This document shows positions 17,781 to 26,778 of a stretch of DNA of 64,000 bases, piece after piece. The position numbers were made by a program, and so were the translations under genes. The notes under the pieces were generated by a model that was given only the letters and a program-made list of their open reading frames with translations, searched no databases and was not told the origin of the DNA. Within the stretch, counting starts at the first letter, position 1. Each line of letters begins with the position of its first letter. The DNA lies in the NCBI RefSeq assembly GCF_900460215.1, contig NZ_UHIA01000004.1:876001-940000 (forward strand). The letters run 5' to 3'. This stretch comes from Suttonella indologenes. GTDB taxonomy: Bacteria > Pseudomonadota > Gammaproteobacteria > Cardiobacteriales > Cardiobacteriaceae.

Positions 17781-18769
17781 GCTTTTTGGCGGTGAGCTGG
17801 ACGGATACCGTACAGGCGACGCTGATGCTCTTTGCCCTAATTTTAACGCCGATTATGGTCTATCTCAGCTTGGGCGGTGCGGCGGAAATGAGCGCGGCGG
17901 TGCAGGCTGTGGCTGCCAATACCGGCAAAGAATACGGCAGCTTGTTTGCCGGTACGACCTTCTTAGGCATTATTTCTACCGCCGCTTGGGGTTTAGGCTA
18001 TTTCGGACAACCGCATATTTTGGCGCGCTTTATGGCGGCGGAAAATGTAAAATCGCTTAATAGTGCACGCCGCATCGGTATGACGTGGATGATTGTCTGC
18101 TTGGGCGGTGCGGTGGCGGCCGGTTATTTCGGCATTGCTTATTTCGGCGGTCATCCCGAGGAAATAGAGGCATTAGGCGGTAATGACGAACGCATTTTCA
18201 TTGCTTTGGCAACCTTATTGTTTAACCCTTGGATTGCCGGCGTCATTTTGAGTGCGATTTTGGCAGCGGTGATGTCTACGCTGTCTTGCCAGCTCTTGGT
18301 CTGTTCCAGCGCCATTACCGAAGATTTTTACAAAGGCTTTCTGCGCCCGAATGCTGCGCAAAACGAATTGGTCTGGGTAGGGCGGATTATGGTATTGGCG
18401 GTGGCGATTATTGCCATTTTGATTGCCGGTAATCCCGACAGCAAAGTGCTGGGCTTGGTGTCCTATGCTTGGGCGGGCTTCGGCGCAGCCTTCGGACCGG
18501 TGGTGATTTTATCGGTGATGTGGAAGCGCATGACGGCTTCAGGCGCTTTGGCCGGCATGATTAGCGGCGCAGTCGTGGTGGTGCTATGGGCGGAAAAAGT
18601 GAATCCGGCATTGAGCAAAGCGGGTTTGCCGACCATGTATGAAATCGTGCCCGGATTTATTTTGTGCGGCTTGGCGGTGGTTGCCGTATCCTTATTGAGC
18701 AAAACGCCTGAGCGCGAAGTGGTGGAAAAATTCGAAAAAGCAGATGCGGATTATCGCGCAATATATTGA
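17773..18769 (+). pseudogene. putP: putP sodium/proline symporter, 5' end missing
   Basis: The frame begins abruptly with GGFLAVSWTDTVQATLM, the middle of PutP, and continues with the conserved GLGYFGQPHIL, SCQLLVCSSAITEDFY and SYAWAGFGAAFGP segments to the normal C-terminus. About 330 residues remain of roughly 500, so the first 170-190 residues (about five helices) are gone. The frame is closed by TAA just before the homology starts. The first ATG in frame, 17786, would not give a working transporter. The gene belongs with putA (20350) in proline uptake and catabolism. Confidence 0.85.
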
Positions 18770-18820
18770 GAGATAGCCGATTATGAAATGAAAAGACGAT
18801 GAATGTCTTACTCTACAATC

Positions 18821-19170
18821 TTAATCGGCTTTATGACTGATTGATAAGAGCGCCTTAACATGCGCTACGCTGCCGAAAAAGCCGCGCTGTTCTTTGGGCG
18901 CATATTCCGCTGTGGCTGAACAAAATGCCGCCGAAAGGACGGATAAAAAACGATAAGGCAAAAGAAGCAAATGCCAGCATGGTACCGACGGTCGGGTCTT
19001 CTGCCGGAAAGGATAATTGGTTGAACACCAGTGCGGCAACCGTGCCGTAGAGGAAGTAGTCGAACCATTCGATGGAGCTGCCGATTAAACTGGCCAGCAG
19101 CACGCGTTTAGATATTTGAGGGTTTTGTATGATGTTTTTCCAAATGTAGTGTTGTTTTATTATTGCTCAT
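18821..19170 (-). pseudogene. Broken MFS transporter (ProP/shikimate-transporter type)
   Basis: Minus-strand sequence gives VLLASLIGSSIEWFDYFLYG and FASFALSFFIRPFGG, the first helices of metabolite:H+ symporters of the MFS. The likely start (ATG 19170) is out of frame with this part and runs into TAA at 19108-19110. After the residues FSHSG the homology jumps to another frame reading AEYAPKEQRGFFGS, a motif from further along the protein, so an internal deletion is also present. Nothing recognisable follows. Together with putP and putA it may have served proline or betaine uptake. Confidence 0.75.
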
Positions 19171-19209
19171 GATTTCATCCAAACGATCTGTTTGGATGCT
19201 TTTATAAAT

Positions 19210-20151
19210 TTAAGAATTCAGGTGTTCGTAAGCCAATACCGCCGCCGCCAAATCTTCCAAGGCGCTGCCGACGGATTTAAATACAGTGATTTCCTCGGCA
19301 TGTTCGCGTCCTTTGTGTTGCAGACGGCATAAATCGCTTAAGGTGGCGCGAACACGTTCGGGGGCGAACACACCAGCCGCAATCGGGGAGAGTAAATCAC
19401 CGGCTTTCATCAAGGCTTCTTCGGTATCCACAAACACACTGGTATCGGCAAAACAGGCATCGTCGGTTTCGCGCATATCGGGGGCGAAGCCGCCGATTAA
19501 ATCCAGATGCGTGCCCGCTTGCAGCCATTCGCGCAAAATCAAAGGGGCGGTGGACAAAGTGGCGCAGCTGACGATGTCGGACTGCTTCACGGCGGAAGCC
19601 AAGTCGCTTGCGGCTTCCGCCTGCAAACCTCTGTCGCGCAGACGAACTGCCAGACTTTCGGCTTTATCCTGAGTTTGATTCCAGATGATAAAACGTTCAA
19701 TCGGGCGCACGCTTAAATAGGCATCGGGCAGCAGTTCCGCCACACGACCGGCACCTACAATCAGCAAGGTTTTGCTGTCTTTGCGGCTTAAAAAGCGTGC
19801 GGCCGATGCGGAAGCGGCGGCGGTGCGGCGTGAAGTGATGCTGTCGCCGTCAAAAATGGCGGCCGGTTTGCCGGTGTCTGCGCTGTATAAAATGTAAACC
19901 GAGTGCAGACTGGGGAGATTGTGTCGGGCGTTTTGCGGAAAAATGGATACGGTTTTCACGCCCAACCAGCGTTCCGGCTGCCAAGCGGGCATCAGCAGCA
20001 GGGTGCCGATTTTGTTGTTTTGTGCATCGGTAATGGCATGGTTGTGGCGCAGCGGCACTTCGCAGCCTTGGGCAAACAGTTTTTCTACCGCCGCCACCAA
20101 TTCGGGAAACGGTAGAGCGGCGGAAGTTTGGGAAGAGTCGTAATGTAGCAT
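19210..20151 (-). CDS. Ornithine cyclodeaminase / mu-crystallin family protein
   Basis: 313 residues with the family's NAD(P)-binding core: LLIVGAGRVAELLPDAYLSV near residue 130, preceded by the substrate region (LPSLHSVYILYSADTGKPAAIFDGDSIT with SRRTAAASASAARFLS). Family members are ornithine cyclodeaminases, which make proline from ornithine, or delta-1-pyrroline-2-carboxylate reductases acting on cyclic imino acids. Location between putP and putA, divergent from putA, favours a role in proline or hydroxyproline metabolism; the exact substrate cannot be told from sequence. The 198-base gap to putA should hold both promoters. Confidence 0.85.
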   Translation of the reverse strand: MLHYDSSQTSAALPFPELVAAVEKLFAQGCEVPLRHNHAITDAQNNKIGTLLLMPAWQPERWLGVKTVSIFPQNARHNLPSLHSVYILYSADTGKPAAIFDGDSITSRRTAAASASAARFLSRKDSKTLLIVGAGRVAELLPDAYLSVRPIERFIIWNQTQDKAESLAVRLRDRGLQAEAASDLASAVKQSDIVSCATLSTAPLILREWLQAGTHLDLIGGFAPDMRETDDACFADTSVFVDTEEALMKAGDLLSPIAAGVFAPERVRATLSDLCRLQHKGREHAEEITVFKSVGSALEDLAAAVLAYEHLNS

Positions 20152-20349
20152 GAGGAGACCTTTGCTTAAAAAGCTTTATTGCTTGAAAACTTATCTTGTA
20201 AAATAAAAGCTGTCAATATTTAAGTGTAAATTAATTTAAGCGATGCTTAATATTGAAAGCTGTTAAGACATCATGTTTTATGAATAATGTTTTTCTAGCC
20301 TATGATTGAATGCCATCTGTTTTTCAGGAGAAACTAAGGAGAAATCACC

Positions 20350-23300
20350 ATGTTCCAATTTGCCCACCCCGAACAAACGCCCTTACGCCGAGCAGTGACT
20401 GAGGCTTATCGCCGCGATGAAATCAAAGCCGTGCAGGATATGCTGCAACAGGCGCAGATGAGCGATGAAGAGCGCCGTGCCGCCGATGATTTGGCGCGCC
20501 GTTTGGTCACCCAAGTGCGCGCCAGCCGCCGCAAAGCCAGCGGCGTGGATGCGCTGATGCACGAATTTTCCTTGTCCAGCGAAGAAGGGGTGGCGCTGAT
20601 GTGCTTGGCAGAAGCCCTGCTGCGCATTCCCGACAATGCTACGCGCAATAAACTGATTGCCGACAAGCTTGCAGACGGCGATTGGCAAAGCCATTTGAAC
20701 AACAGCCCGAGCCTGTTTGTAAACGCCGCCGCTTGGGGCTTGCTGATTACCGGCAAACTGACCAACGCACCCAGCAGCGAATCGCTTTCAGGCAGTCTGA
20801 AAAACGTCTTAAACAAAGGCGGTGCGCCCCTAATTCGCAAAGGCGTGAACTATGCCATGCGCATGCTGGGCAAGCAGTTTGTGACCGGGCAAACTATTGA
20901 AGAAGCATTGAAAAACGGCAAAGAACGCGAAAAACTGGGCTACCGTTTTTCATTCGATATGCTGGGCGAAGCGGCGTTTACCCAAGCCGATGCCGATCGC
21001 TATTATCAGGATTACCTTACCGCGATTCACGCCATCGGCAAGGATGCGGCAGGTCAGGGCGTGTATGAAGGCAACGGCATTTCGGTGAAATTATCGGCGA
21101 TTCATCCGCGCTATTTCCGCGCCCAACACGAGCGCGTGATGACCGAACTGCTGCCGAAATTGAAACAGCTGTTTTTATTGGCAAAACAATATAATATCGG
21201 CCTGAACATCGATGCCGAAGAAGCCAACCGCTTGGAATTGTCGCTGGATTTGATGGAAACTTTGGTGTCCGATCCTGATTTGGCGGGTTACAACGGCATC
21301 GGTTTTGTGGTGCAGGCCTACCAAAAACGCTGCCCCTTTGTGATTGATTATTTGGTGGATTTGGCGCGCCGCAATAATCAGAAATTGATGATTCGCTTGG
21401 TAAAAGGCGCGTATTGGGACAGCGAAATCAAATGGGCGCAGGTGGACGGACTCAACGGCTATCCTGTCTATACCCGCAAAGTGCATACCGACATTTCCTA
21501 TCTGGCATGCGCGCGCAAACTGCTGGACGCGCAAGATGCCGTGTTCCCGCAATTTGCCACCCACAATGCCTACACGTTGGCGGCGATTTACGAAATGGGC
21601 AAGGGCAAGGATTTTGAACACCAATGCCTGCACGGCATGGGCGAAACCCTGTACGACCAAGTGGTCGGTCCGCAAAACTTGGGTCGCCGCGTGCGCATTT
21701 ACGCACCGGTGGGGACGCACGAAACGCTGTTGGCGTATTTGGTGCGCCGTTTGTTGGAAAACGGTGCCAATTCCTCGTTTGTGAATCAAATCGTCGATGA
21801 AAAAATCAGCATTGACGAACTGATTCGTAGCCCTTTCGATACTATCGCCGAAGAAGGTATTCATTTACATGCAGCTTTGCCGCTGCCGCGCGATTTATAC
21901 GGCAAAGACCGCCAAAATTCGCAAGGCGTGGATTTGAGCAATGAACATGTGTTGCAGGATTTGCAGCAGCAAATGAACCAAGCCGCCGCGCACAATTTTC
22001 AGGCAGCCTCGATTGTAAACGGCAAGCCGCGTGAAGCAACTGCGCCGCAAGCGGTCAAAAATCCTGCCGATCATAATGATGTGGTCGGTACGGTCGCCTT
22101 TGCCGATGCCGCCTTGGCGCAAGAAGCGATTGCCGCAGCGGTGGCCGTACAAACGGCTTGGCGCCAAACGCCGGCTGCCGAACGTGCCGCCTGTCTACGC
22201 CGTTTTGCCGATTTGATGGAACAGCACACAGCCGCATTGATGATGCTGGCGGTGCGCGAAGCCGGCAAAACCCTGCAAAACGCGATTGCCGAAGTGCGCG
22301 AAGCGGTAGATTTCTGCCGCTACTATGCCGATGAAGCCGAGCAAACGCTGCCTGAAAGCGCGCAAGGTGTCGGCACCATTGTCGCCATCAGCCCTTGGAA
22401 CTTCCCGCTGGCGATTTTTGTCGGCGAAGTGGCGGCGGCATTGGCTGCCGGTAATACCGTGGTCGCCAAACCTGCCGAACAGACCAGCCTGATTGCCCAT
22501 TATGCCGTGCAGCTGCTGCATCAGGCAGGTGTGCCGTTCGAAGCCTTGCAGCTGGTATTGGGCGCAGGCGAAGTAGGCGCGGCGCTCACGCAAGATGCGC
22601 GTATCGGCGGCGTGATTTTCACCGGCTCGACCGAAGTGGCGCGCCTGATTAACCAAAGCTTGGCCAAACGCGAGGACAACCCCGTGCTGATTGCCGAAAC
22701 CGGCGGCCAAAACGCCATGATTGTCGATTCCACCGCCTTGGCGGAACAAGTCTGCGCCGATGTGCTCAATTCCGCCTTCGATTCGGCCGGCCAACGCTGT
22801 TCGGCGCTGCGTATTTTGTGCGTGCAGGAAGACGTGGCCGAGCATATGATTGGCATGATTAAAGGCGCGATGAACGAATTGCGTGTCGGCAACCCGATGC
22901 GCCTGCACACCGACATCGGCCCCGTGATTGATGCCGAAGCGCAGCAAAACCTGCAAAACCACATCGACAAAATGAAAACGGCCGCCAAGTCTTATCATCA
23001 GATTAAGCTGCCTGAATACGCCGACAATGCCACCTTTATCGCCCCGATTTTGTTTGAACTGAACAATTTAAACGAATTGCAGCGCGAAGTATTCGGTCCT
23101 GTGCTGCACGTGGTGCGCTACCGCGCCGACGAACTGGACAGCATCATCGACCAAATCAACGGCAAAGGCTACGCGCTGACCCACGGCGTACACAGCCGCA
23201 TCGACGGCACGGTGGAACACATCAGATCGCGCATTGAAGCCGGCAACGTTTACATCAACCGCAATATCGTCGGCGCCGTGGTCGGCGTGCAACCCTTCGG

Positions 23301-23952
23301 CGGACACGGTCTGTCAGGCACCGGCCCGAAAGCCGGCGGCCCGTTCTACCTGCAAAAACTCAGCGGCATCACGCACTGGAAACAGCCGACCCTCAGCCGC
23401 ATCGGCAGCGTCGACGAAACCGCCTTGGCACGCATTCAAGCCCAATTGCATCAGCTGCCTTTATCGCAAGAGCAGAAGCTCAATCTTGCCGCCATTGCCG
23501 GGCGGACACGTCTGCAAACCTTATGCGGCGCCGAAAGCGTACTCACCGGTCCGACTGGCGAGCGCAATGTGCTCAGCTGGCATGCCCCGAAAAAAGTATG
23601 GCTCTACGGCGGCGATTTGCAGCAGGCTTTTGCCGCATTGACCGTATTGGCCGCTTCGGGCATGGAAGCGATTGTTGCCGCCGATTCCCCTTTAGCCGCC
23701 CACCAAGCCGGCTTGGAAGACCTAATCCGCATCAGCACCGATCCGACGGCAGAAGGTATCAGCCATGTGATTGCCTTGGAAAACCTGCCGCTTGCCGTCA
23801 AACAGCAGCTTGCCGGCAGCGACGGCGCCTTGGTGAAAATCCTGCCTTCCGAACAAGGCGTGGACGTGTTGCAACTATTTGAAGAAATTTCATGCAGCAT
23901 CAACACCACCGCCGCCGGCGGCAATGCCAGCCTGATGGCGATGGCGGATTAA
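20350..23952 (+). CDS. putA: Bifunctional proline dehydrogenase / glutamate-semialdehyde dehydrogenase
   Basis: 1200 residues. The proline dehydrogenase barrel occupies about 80-500 (YGIGLNIDAEEANR-type and RLVKGAYWDSEIKWAQ motifs), and the aldehyde dehydrogenase about 560-1010, with AETGGQNAMIVDS carrying the general base and DSAGQRCSALRIL carrying the catalytic cysteine. It oxidises proline to glutamate using FAD and NAD+. The ribbon-helix-helix DNA-binding domain that heads E. coli PutA is absent, so this protein should not repress its own operon. AAGGAGAAATCACC precedes the ATG. Codon use is more GC-rich than the core genes to its right, and an exact Simonsiella-type uptake word lies inside it (21998-22009). 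Confidence 0.95.
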   Translation: MFQFAHPEQTPLRRAVTEAYRRDEIKAVQDMLQQAQMSDEERRAADDLARRLVTQVRASRRKASGVDALMHEFSLSSEEGVALMCLAEALLRIPDNATRNKLIADKLADGDWQSHLNNSPSLFVNAAAWGLLITGKLTNAPSSESLSGSLKNVLNKGGAPLIRKGVNYAMRMLGKQFVTGQTIEEALKNGKEREKLGYRFSFDMLGEAAFTQADADRYYQDYLTAIHAIGKDAAGQGVYEGNGISVKLSAIHPRYFRAQHERVMTELLPKLKQLFLLAKQYNIGLNIDAEEANRLELSLDLMETLVSDPDLAGYNGIGFVVQAYQKRCPFVIDYLVDLARRNNQKLMIRLVKGAYWDSEIKWAQVDGLNGYPVYTRKVHTDISYLACARKLLDAQDAVFPQFATHNAYTLAAIYEMGKGKDFEHQCLHGMGETLYDQVVGPQNLGRRVRIYAPVGTHETLLAYLVRRLLENGANSSFVNQIVDEKISIDELIRSPFDTIAEEGIHLHAALPLPRDLYGKDRQNSQGVDLSNEHVLQDLQQQMNQAAAHNFQAASIVNGKPREATAPQAVKNPADHNDVVGTVAFADAALAQEAIAAAVAVQTAWRQTPAAERAACLRRFADLMEQHTAALMMLAVREAGKTLQNAIAEVREAVDFCRYYADEAEQTLPESAQGVGTIVAISPWNFPLAIFVGEVAAALAAGNTVVAKPAEQTSLIAHYAVQLLHQAGVPFEALQLVLGAGEVGAALTQDARIGGVIFTGSTEVARLINQSLAKREDNPVLIAETGGQNAMIVDSTALAEQVCADVLNSAFDSAGQRCSALRILCVQEDVAEHMIGMIKGAMNELRVGNPMRLHTDIGPVIDAEAQQNLQNHIDKMKTAAKSYHQIKLPEYADNATFIAPILFELNNLNELQREVFGPVLHVVRYRADELDSIIDQINGKGYALTHGVHSRIDGTVEHIRSRIEAGNVYINRNIVGAVVGVQPFGGHGLSGTGPKAGGPFYLQKLSGITHWKQPTLSRIGSVDETALARIQAQLHQLPLSQEQKLNLAAIAGRTRLQTLCGAESVLTGPTGERNVLSWHAPKKVWLYGGDLQQAFAALTVLAASGMEAIVAADSPLAAHQAGLEDLIRISTDPTAEGISHVIALENLPLAVKQQLAGSDGALVKILPSEQGVDVLQLFEEISCSINTTAAGGNASLMAMAD
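21998..22009 (-). other. Neisseriaceae-type DNA uptake word inside putA
   Basis: TTCAGGCAGCCT is the exact complement of AGGCTGCCTGAA, the 12-base uptake sequence dialect I recall for Simonsiella. Ten-base partial matches GCTGCCTGAA occur at 22347-22356 and 23007-23016, and an 11/12 variant near 20788-20799. One ten-base match also occurs in hisZ outside this block, so only the exact 12-mer is strong. Confidence 0.5.
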
Positions 23953-23959
23953 CATGCTT

Positions 23960-23991
23960 AAAAAATCAGGCTGCTTAAAGAGCAGCCTGAT
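23960..23991 (-). terminator. Intrinsic terminator between putA and the lipoprotein gene
   Basis: ATCAGGCTGCT (23965-23975) pairs perfectly with AGCAGCCTGAT (23981-23991) around a five-base loop. On the minus strand the hairpin is followed by six T, so it should terminate the minus-strand gene ending at 24056. It may also stop putA transcription. The stem contains GCAGCCTGA, close to Neisseriaceae uptake words, which commonly form such terminators. Confidence 0.75.
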
Positions 23992-24055
23992 GTTCTGGAT
24001 ATTTCAAGCGGCAAAATGCCCACCGCCTGATGCAATACGATAATAATCCTTTGCT

Positions 24056-24442
24056 TTATTGCATTTTTACTTTCCATACACCGTTATCTTTAACCACATT
24101 AATCGACTCGCTGCTTTTTACTTGACCGTTATTGGTTTCGATTTTCAGCACAACGCTTGCCTGAGTCTTATCGCTGTTATAAGTCACTTTTTCCGCTGTG
24201 ATTTTTTTGACTCCGCCTTGTTTTTTCAGCTCTTCCTGCATGGCATTGAAGACTTGTTCCAATAAGTCCAGACCGAAAGGATTATTGACTTCCGCAGGCA
24301 GATAGACGATAGAAAGGGCTTTTTTAACATCGCCTTGCAAGAGTTCGGTAAAGAAGGTTTCCGCCGCTTCGGCAGGGGCTTCTTTGCCGCAGGCGGTTAA
24401 AAGCATCAGGCTTAATGCGGATAAGACAAGGAGTTTTTTCAT
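24056..24442 (-). CDS. DUF4878-like lipoprotein
   Basis: 128 residues. The signal peptide ends in a lipobox (LMLLTACGKE, Cys18). The rest looks like a small NTF2/cystatin-type fold of the DUF4878 group: helix AAETFFTELLQGDVKKAL followed by strands ending DNGVWKVKMQ. It should be an envelope lipoprotein of unknown role. A 130-bp hairpin repeat ends just upstream of its start (24461). Confidence 0.8.
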   Translation of the reverse strand: MKKLLVLSALSLMLLTACGKEAPAEAAETFFTELLQGDVKKALSIVYLPAEVNNPFGLDLLEQVFNAMQEELKKQGGVKKITAEKVTYNSDKTQASVVLKIETNNGQVKSSESINVVKDNGVWKVKMQ

Positions 24443-24460
24443 AGATTTTTCCTAATATGA

Positions 24461-24590
24461 TGTTTCAACACACAGAGCGACACATAAAGCGTCGCTCTAC
24501 GTGTTGCCCTGAATTGGAAGAGGTTACACCTCTCTCACAGATTATCCTCCCTAAAGGGAGGGGTTTCAACCAGTAAGGAAATTTTGATGA
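24461..24590 (-). repeat. Triple-hairpin repeat, copy A
   Basis: Copy in minus orientation of a 130-bp unit also found at 26779-26908 and 50264-50394. Three successive self-complementary segments are visible in the unit: CCCTCCCTTTAGGGAGG, GAGAGGTGTAACCTCTTC and GAGCGACGCTTTATGTGTCG. Copies are about 90 percent identical and fill gaps between genes. Here it lies upstream of the lipoprotein gene. Confidence 0.85.
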
Positions 24591-24615
24591 AGCGGCTTAC
24601 TGTAAAGCATGGTAA

Positions 24616-25284
24616 TTAAAAAGCAAGCGACAAGGGGCGGTATTTTATTTCTAGCGCCGATGAGCCGATTATGTCGTGAATATTCAAGTCAATAAGGCTG
24701 TAAAGTGCGATTTCGCCGACCGGCTCAAACCATAGTGCGGCAAAATACCAATCAGGGGCCAAAGCAGCGCTGAGCCAAGTGCGGACAAGGCGCGGCGACG
24801 GGCTGCGAATGATGATGCCTTCGGCAAAGGATTCTTGTGTTTTCCAAGTAAAGCCGATGGCGGGCATATCGCTTGGGAAGCGCAAATCCTGTCCTTTGAT
24901 GAGCGCTTCTTTGACTGTCCACAGGCGGTAAAACAATTCTTGCTGCGCCTTTGCTTCGAGATGGCGCAGGCGTCGGATTTCTTCTGCCGAGCAGGTTTTT
25001 TCTGCCAGCGCAAGGTAGTCGCGTTGGCGGAGATATTCCAAATCTACGCCTGTTTTGCCGGTGCCGACGGCAATCAGGCTGTGTCCGTCTTTATGGCTGA
25101 GGCAGAGTTTGCCTTGAGGATAGTATTGTTTGGCGAGGTGTTTGCCGACGCGCGAGGTTTGCCAGCTAATGCTTTTGACGAGTTGCGGATTTTGCGCAAG
25201 GCGCGTTTGGTCTTGTTCGTCCAGTCGGCAGCGGCGATAATATGCCGCAAGCTGCGGCGGGCAATAAAATAGGGCGGCGGTCAT
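24616..25284 (-). CDS. 4'-phosphopantetheinyl transferase (Sfp/AcpT-like)
   Basis: 222 residues containing both Sfp-superfamily signatures: TGVDLEYLRQRD (magnesium-binding acidic residues) and FYRLWTVKEALIK (W-x-x-KEA). The enzyme transfers phosphopantetheine from CoA to a serine of acyl- or peptidyl-carrier proteins. No polyketide or peptide synthetase lies in the window, so its partner may be the fatty-acid carrier protein or something elsewhere. It is divergent from the SPFH gene to the right. Confidence 0.88.
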   Translation of the reverse strand: MTAALFYCPPQLAAYYRRCRLDEQDQTRLAQNPQLVKSISWQTSRVGKHLAKQYYPQGKLCLSHKDGHSLIAVGTGKTGVDLEYLRQRDYLALAEKTCSAEEIRRLRHLEAKAQQELFYRLWTVKEALIKGQDLRFPSDMPAIGFTWKTQESFAEGIIIRSPSPRLVRTWLSAALAPDWYFAALWFEPVGEIALYSLIDLNIHDIIGSSALEIKYRPLSLAF

Positions 25285-25421
25285 GGTTAAGGCTAAAAAA
25301 GCGCAGAGTAGGCGCTTTTGCAGGCAAAGGCAAGCGTGGATTTTTCGCGTTCTGCATTTGTGCTATCTTAAGGGTAAAACAGCATCTGTAGGAAAATGAC
25401 TTGATAGGAAAAGGAGTGGCG

Positions 25422-26291
25422 ATGAACTTACGTTCTGTATTCGGTTTGGTTTTATGGTCGATGATCGGATTTTTTAGTTTTGCTTTGCTGATGGGGACTT
25501 TTTATACGATTGATGAGGGCGAGAGAGGCGTAGTGCTGTCTTATGGCAAGTTTGAAAAAATTGCCGATGCCGGTTTGCATTTTAAAATTCCTATGGTCAA
25601 TAAGGTGGTAAAAATTCCTGTGCGCACGACAACGGGGACTTTGGATAAAGTGTTTGCCTATTCTTCCGATCAGCAGCCTGCCGATATTACGGTATCTATT
25701 ACTTTAGCGGTATCGGAGAGCGGCGTGGGAGAGCTGTATCAGCAATTCAAAAATTTGGATAATGCTTATCAGCTGGCAGTCATACCTTTAGTGAAGCAGG
25801 AATTAAAGACGGTGTTTGGGCAATATACGGCTTTGCGGGCGGTGCAGCAGCGTGAAAAACTCAATATTGATGTCGAGGTGGCGGTGGAGAAGATTCTTCA
25901 GCCTTATCCTTATCTGATTTTGCGCGGTGTACAGATTGAAAACATCGATTATTCCAAGGCTTATGAACAGACGATTGAAGACCGCATGAAAGCGGAAGTG
26001 GAAGTCGAGCGTTATAAGCAGAATTTAGAGCGTGAGAAAGTGGAGGCGCAAATCGCGATTACGCGTGCGCAAGCAGAAGCGGCGGCGAAAGTGAAATTTG
26101 CTGAAGGCGAGGCAAAGGCGATTGCTTTACGCGCTCAAGCGGAAGCGCAGGCGATTCGCGAGAAATCGGAGGCATTGAAGGAAAATCCGAATATTATCGC
26201 TTTGATGCAGGCGGAAAAATGGAACGGACAACTGCCGAGCACGATGCTGCCTAATGGTGCGGTGCCGATGTTGACGGTGCCTAAGCAATAA
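25422..26291 (+). CDS. SPFH/prohibitin-family membrane protein
   Basis: 289 residues from ATG 25422, chosen because AAGGAG stands 5 bases upstream; an upstream TTG at 25401 has no such site. One N-terminal transmembrane helix (about 8-30) precedes a band-7 domain (YTIDEGERGVVLSYGKFE start) and an Ala/Glu/Lys-rich coiled coil (about 185-260). By family it anchors membrane microdomains or regulates a protease, as HflK/HflC do with FtsH. It stands alone just before hfq, and HflK and HflC follow 2 kb further on, so three SPFH proteins are encoded close together. Confidence 0.85.
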   Translation: MNLRSVFGLVLWSMIGFFSFALLMGTFYTIDEGERGVVLSYGKFEKIADAGLHFKIPMVNKVVKIPVRTTTGTLDKVFAYSSDQQPADITVSITLAVSESGVGELYQQFKNLDNAYQLAVIPLVKQELKTVFGQYTALRAVQQREKLNIDVEVAVEKILQPYPYLILRGVQIENIDYSKAYEQTIEDRMKAEVEVERYKQNLEREKVEAQIAITRAQAEAAAKVKFAEGEAKAIALRAQAEAQAIREKSEALKENPNIIALMQAEKWNGQLPSTMLPNGAVPMLTVPKQ

Positions 26292-26438
26292 TTTGCGCGC
26301 AGCGAAAGACGGCGGGAATCCTGCTCTTAAGCGCATTTTTCCTTGCCCTTTGGGCTTGCCGTGATATGATGCGCTGGCTTTGGTGATGCCTTGGCATATA
26401 GCTAGTGAATTTATCTATTAATAAGGAGTCTAATAAGA

Positions 26439-26738
26439 ATGAGCAAATCCCAATCACTGCAAGATCCGTATTTGAATGCTTTGCGCCGCGAGCGCGTACC
26501 TGTATCGGTGTATTTGGTTAACGGCATTAAATTGCAGGGACAAATCGAGTCTTTCGATGCCTTTGTCTTGTTGCTGCGCAATAATATTTCTCAAATGGTG
26601 TATAAACACGCGATTTCTACTATCGTGCCTTCGCGCAATGTGCGTTTCGGCGACGAGGCGGAGCAAGAAGAAAGCGCAGAGCCTGAAATTGGCAATGCAG
26701 CAGCGGCTCCGGCGGCGCATAGCGATCCTTTGTATTAA
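26439..26738 (+). CDS. hfq: RNA chaperone Hfq
   Basis: 99 residues. Sm1 and Sm2 motifs are intact: SLQDPYLNALRRERVPVSVY with the proximal-face residues and MVYKHAISTIVPSR with the conserved YKH. It forms a hexamer that pairs small RNAs with messengers. The tail after residue 70 is acidic and Ala-rich, as often in gammaproteobacteria. AAGGAG precedes the ATG. The usual upstream neighbour miaA is replaced by an SPFH gene; hflX follows as expected after a 130-bp repeat. Confidence 0.97.
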   Translation: MSKSQSLQDPYLNALRRERVPVSVYLVNGIKLQGQIESFDAFVLLLRNNISQMVYKHAISTIVPSRNVRFGDEAEQEESAEPEIGNAAAAPAAHSDPLY

Positions 26739-26778
26739 TTTATTCTTATGCCGGTAAGCGCAGCGCCGCTTGTTGGCT

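Noticed and set aside
17569..18060. Plus-strand frame of 163 codons across the hlyD/putP breakpoint
   Set aside because: It is antisense to hlyD on the left and out of frame with putP on the right; both real frames are recognisable.
18770..18835. Inverted repeat AGCCGATTA...TAATCGGCT after putP as a terminator
   Set aside because: The arms are only nine bases and about 40 bases apart with no T run, too weak to call.
20152..20349. Promoter between the cyclodeaminase-family gene and putA
   Set aside because: TTGAAA and TAAAAT words are present but with wrong spacing; no site could be chosen with confidence.
24777..24786. AAGTGCGGA as a further Pasteurellaceae uptake word
   Set aside because: It matches only eight of nine bases and lies in a core gene, so it is probably chance.
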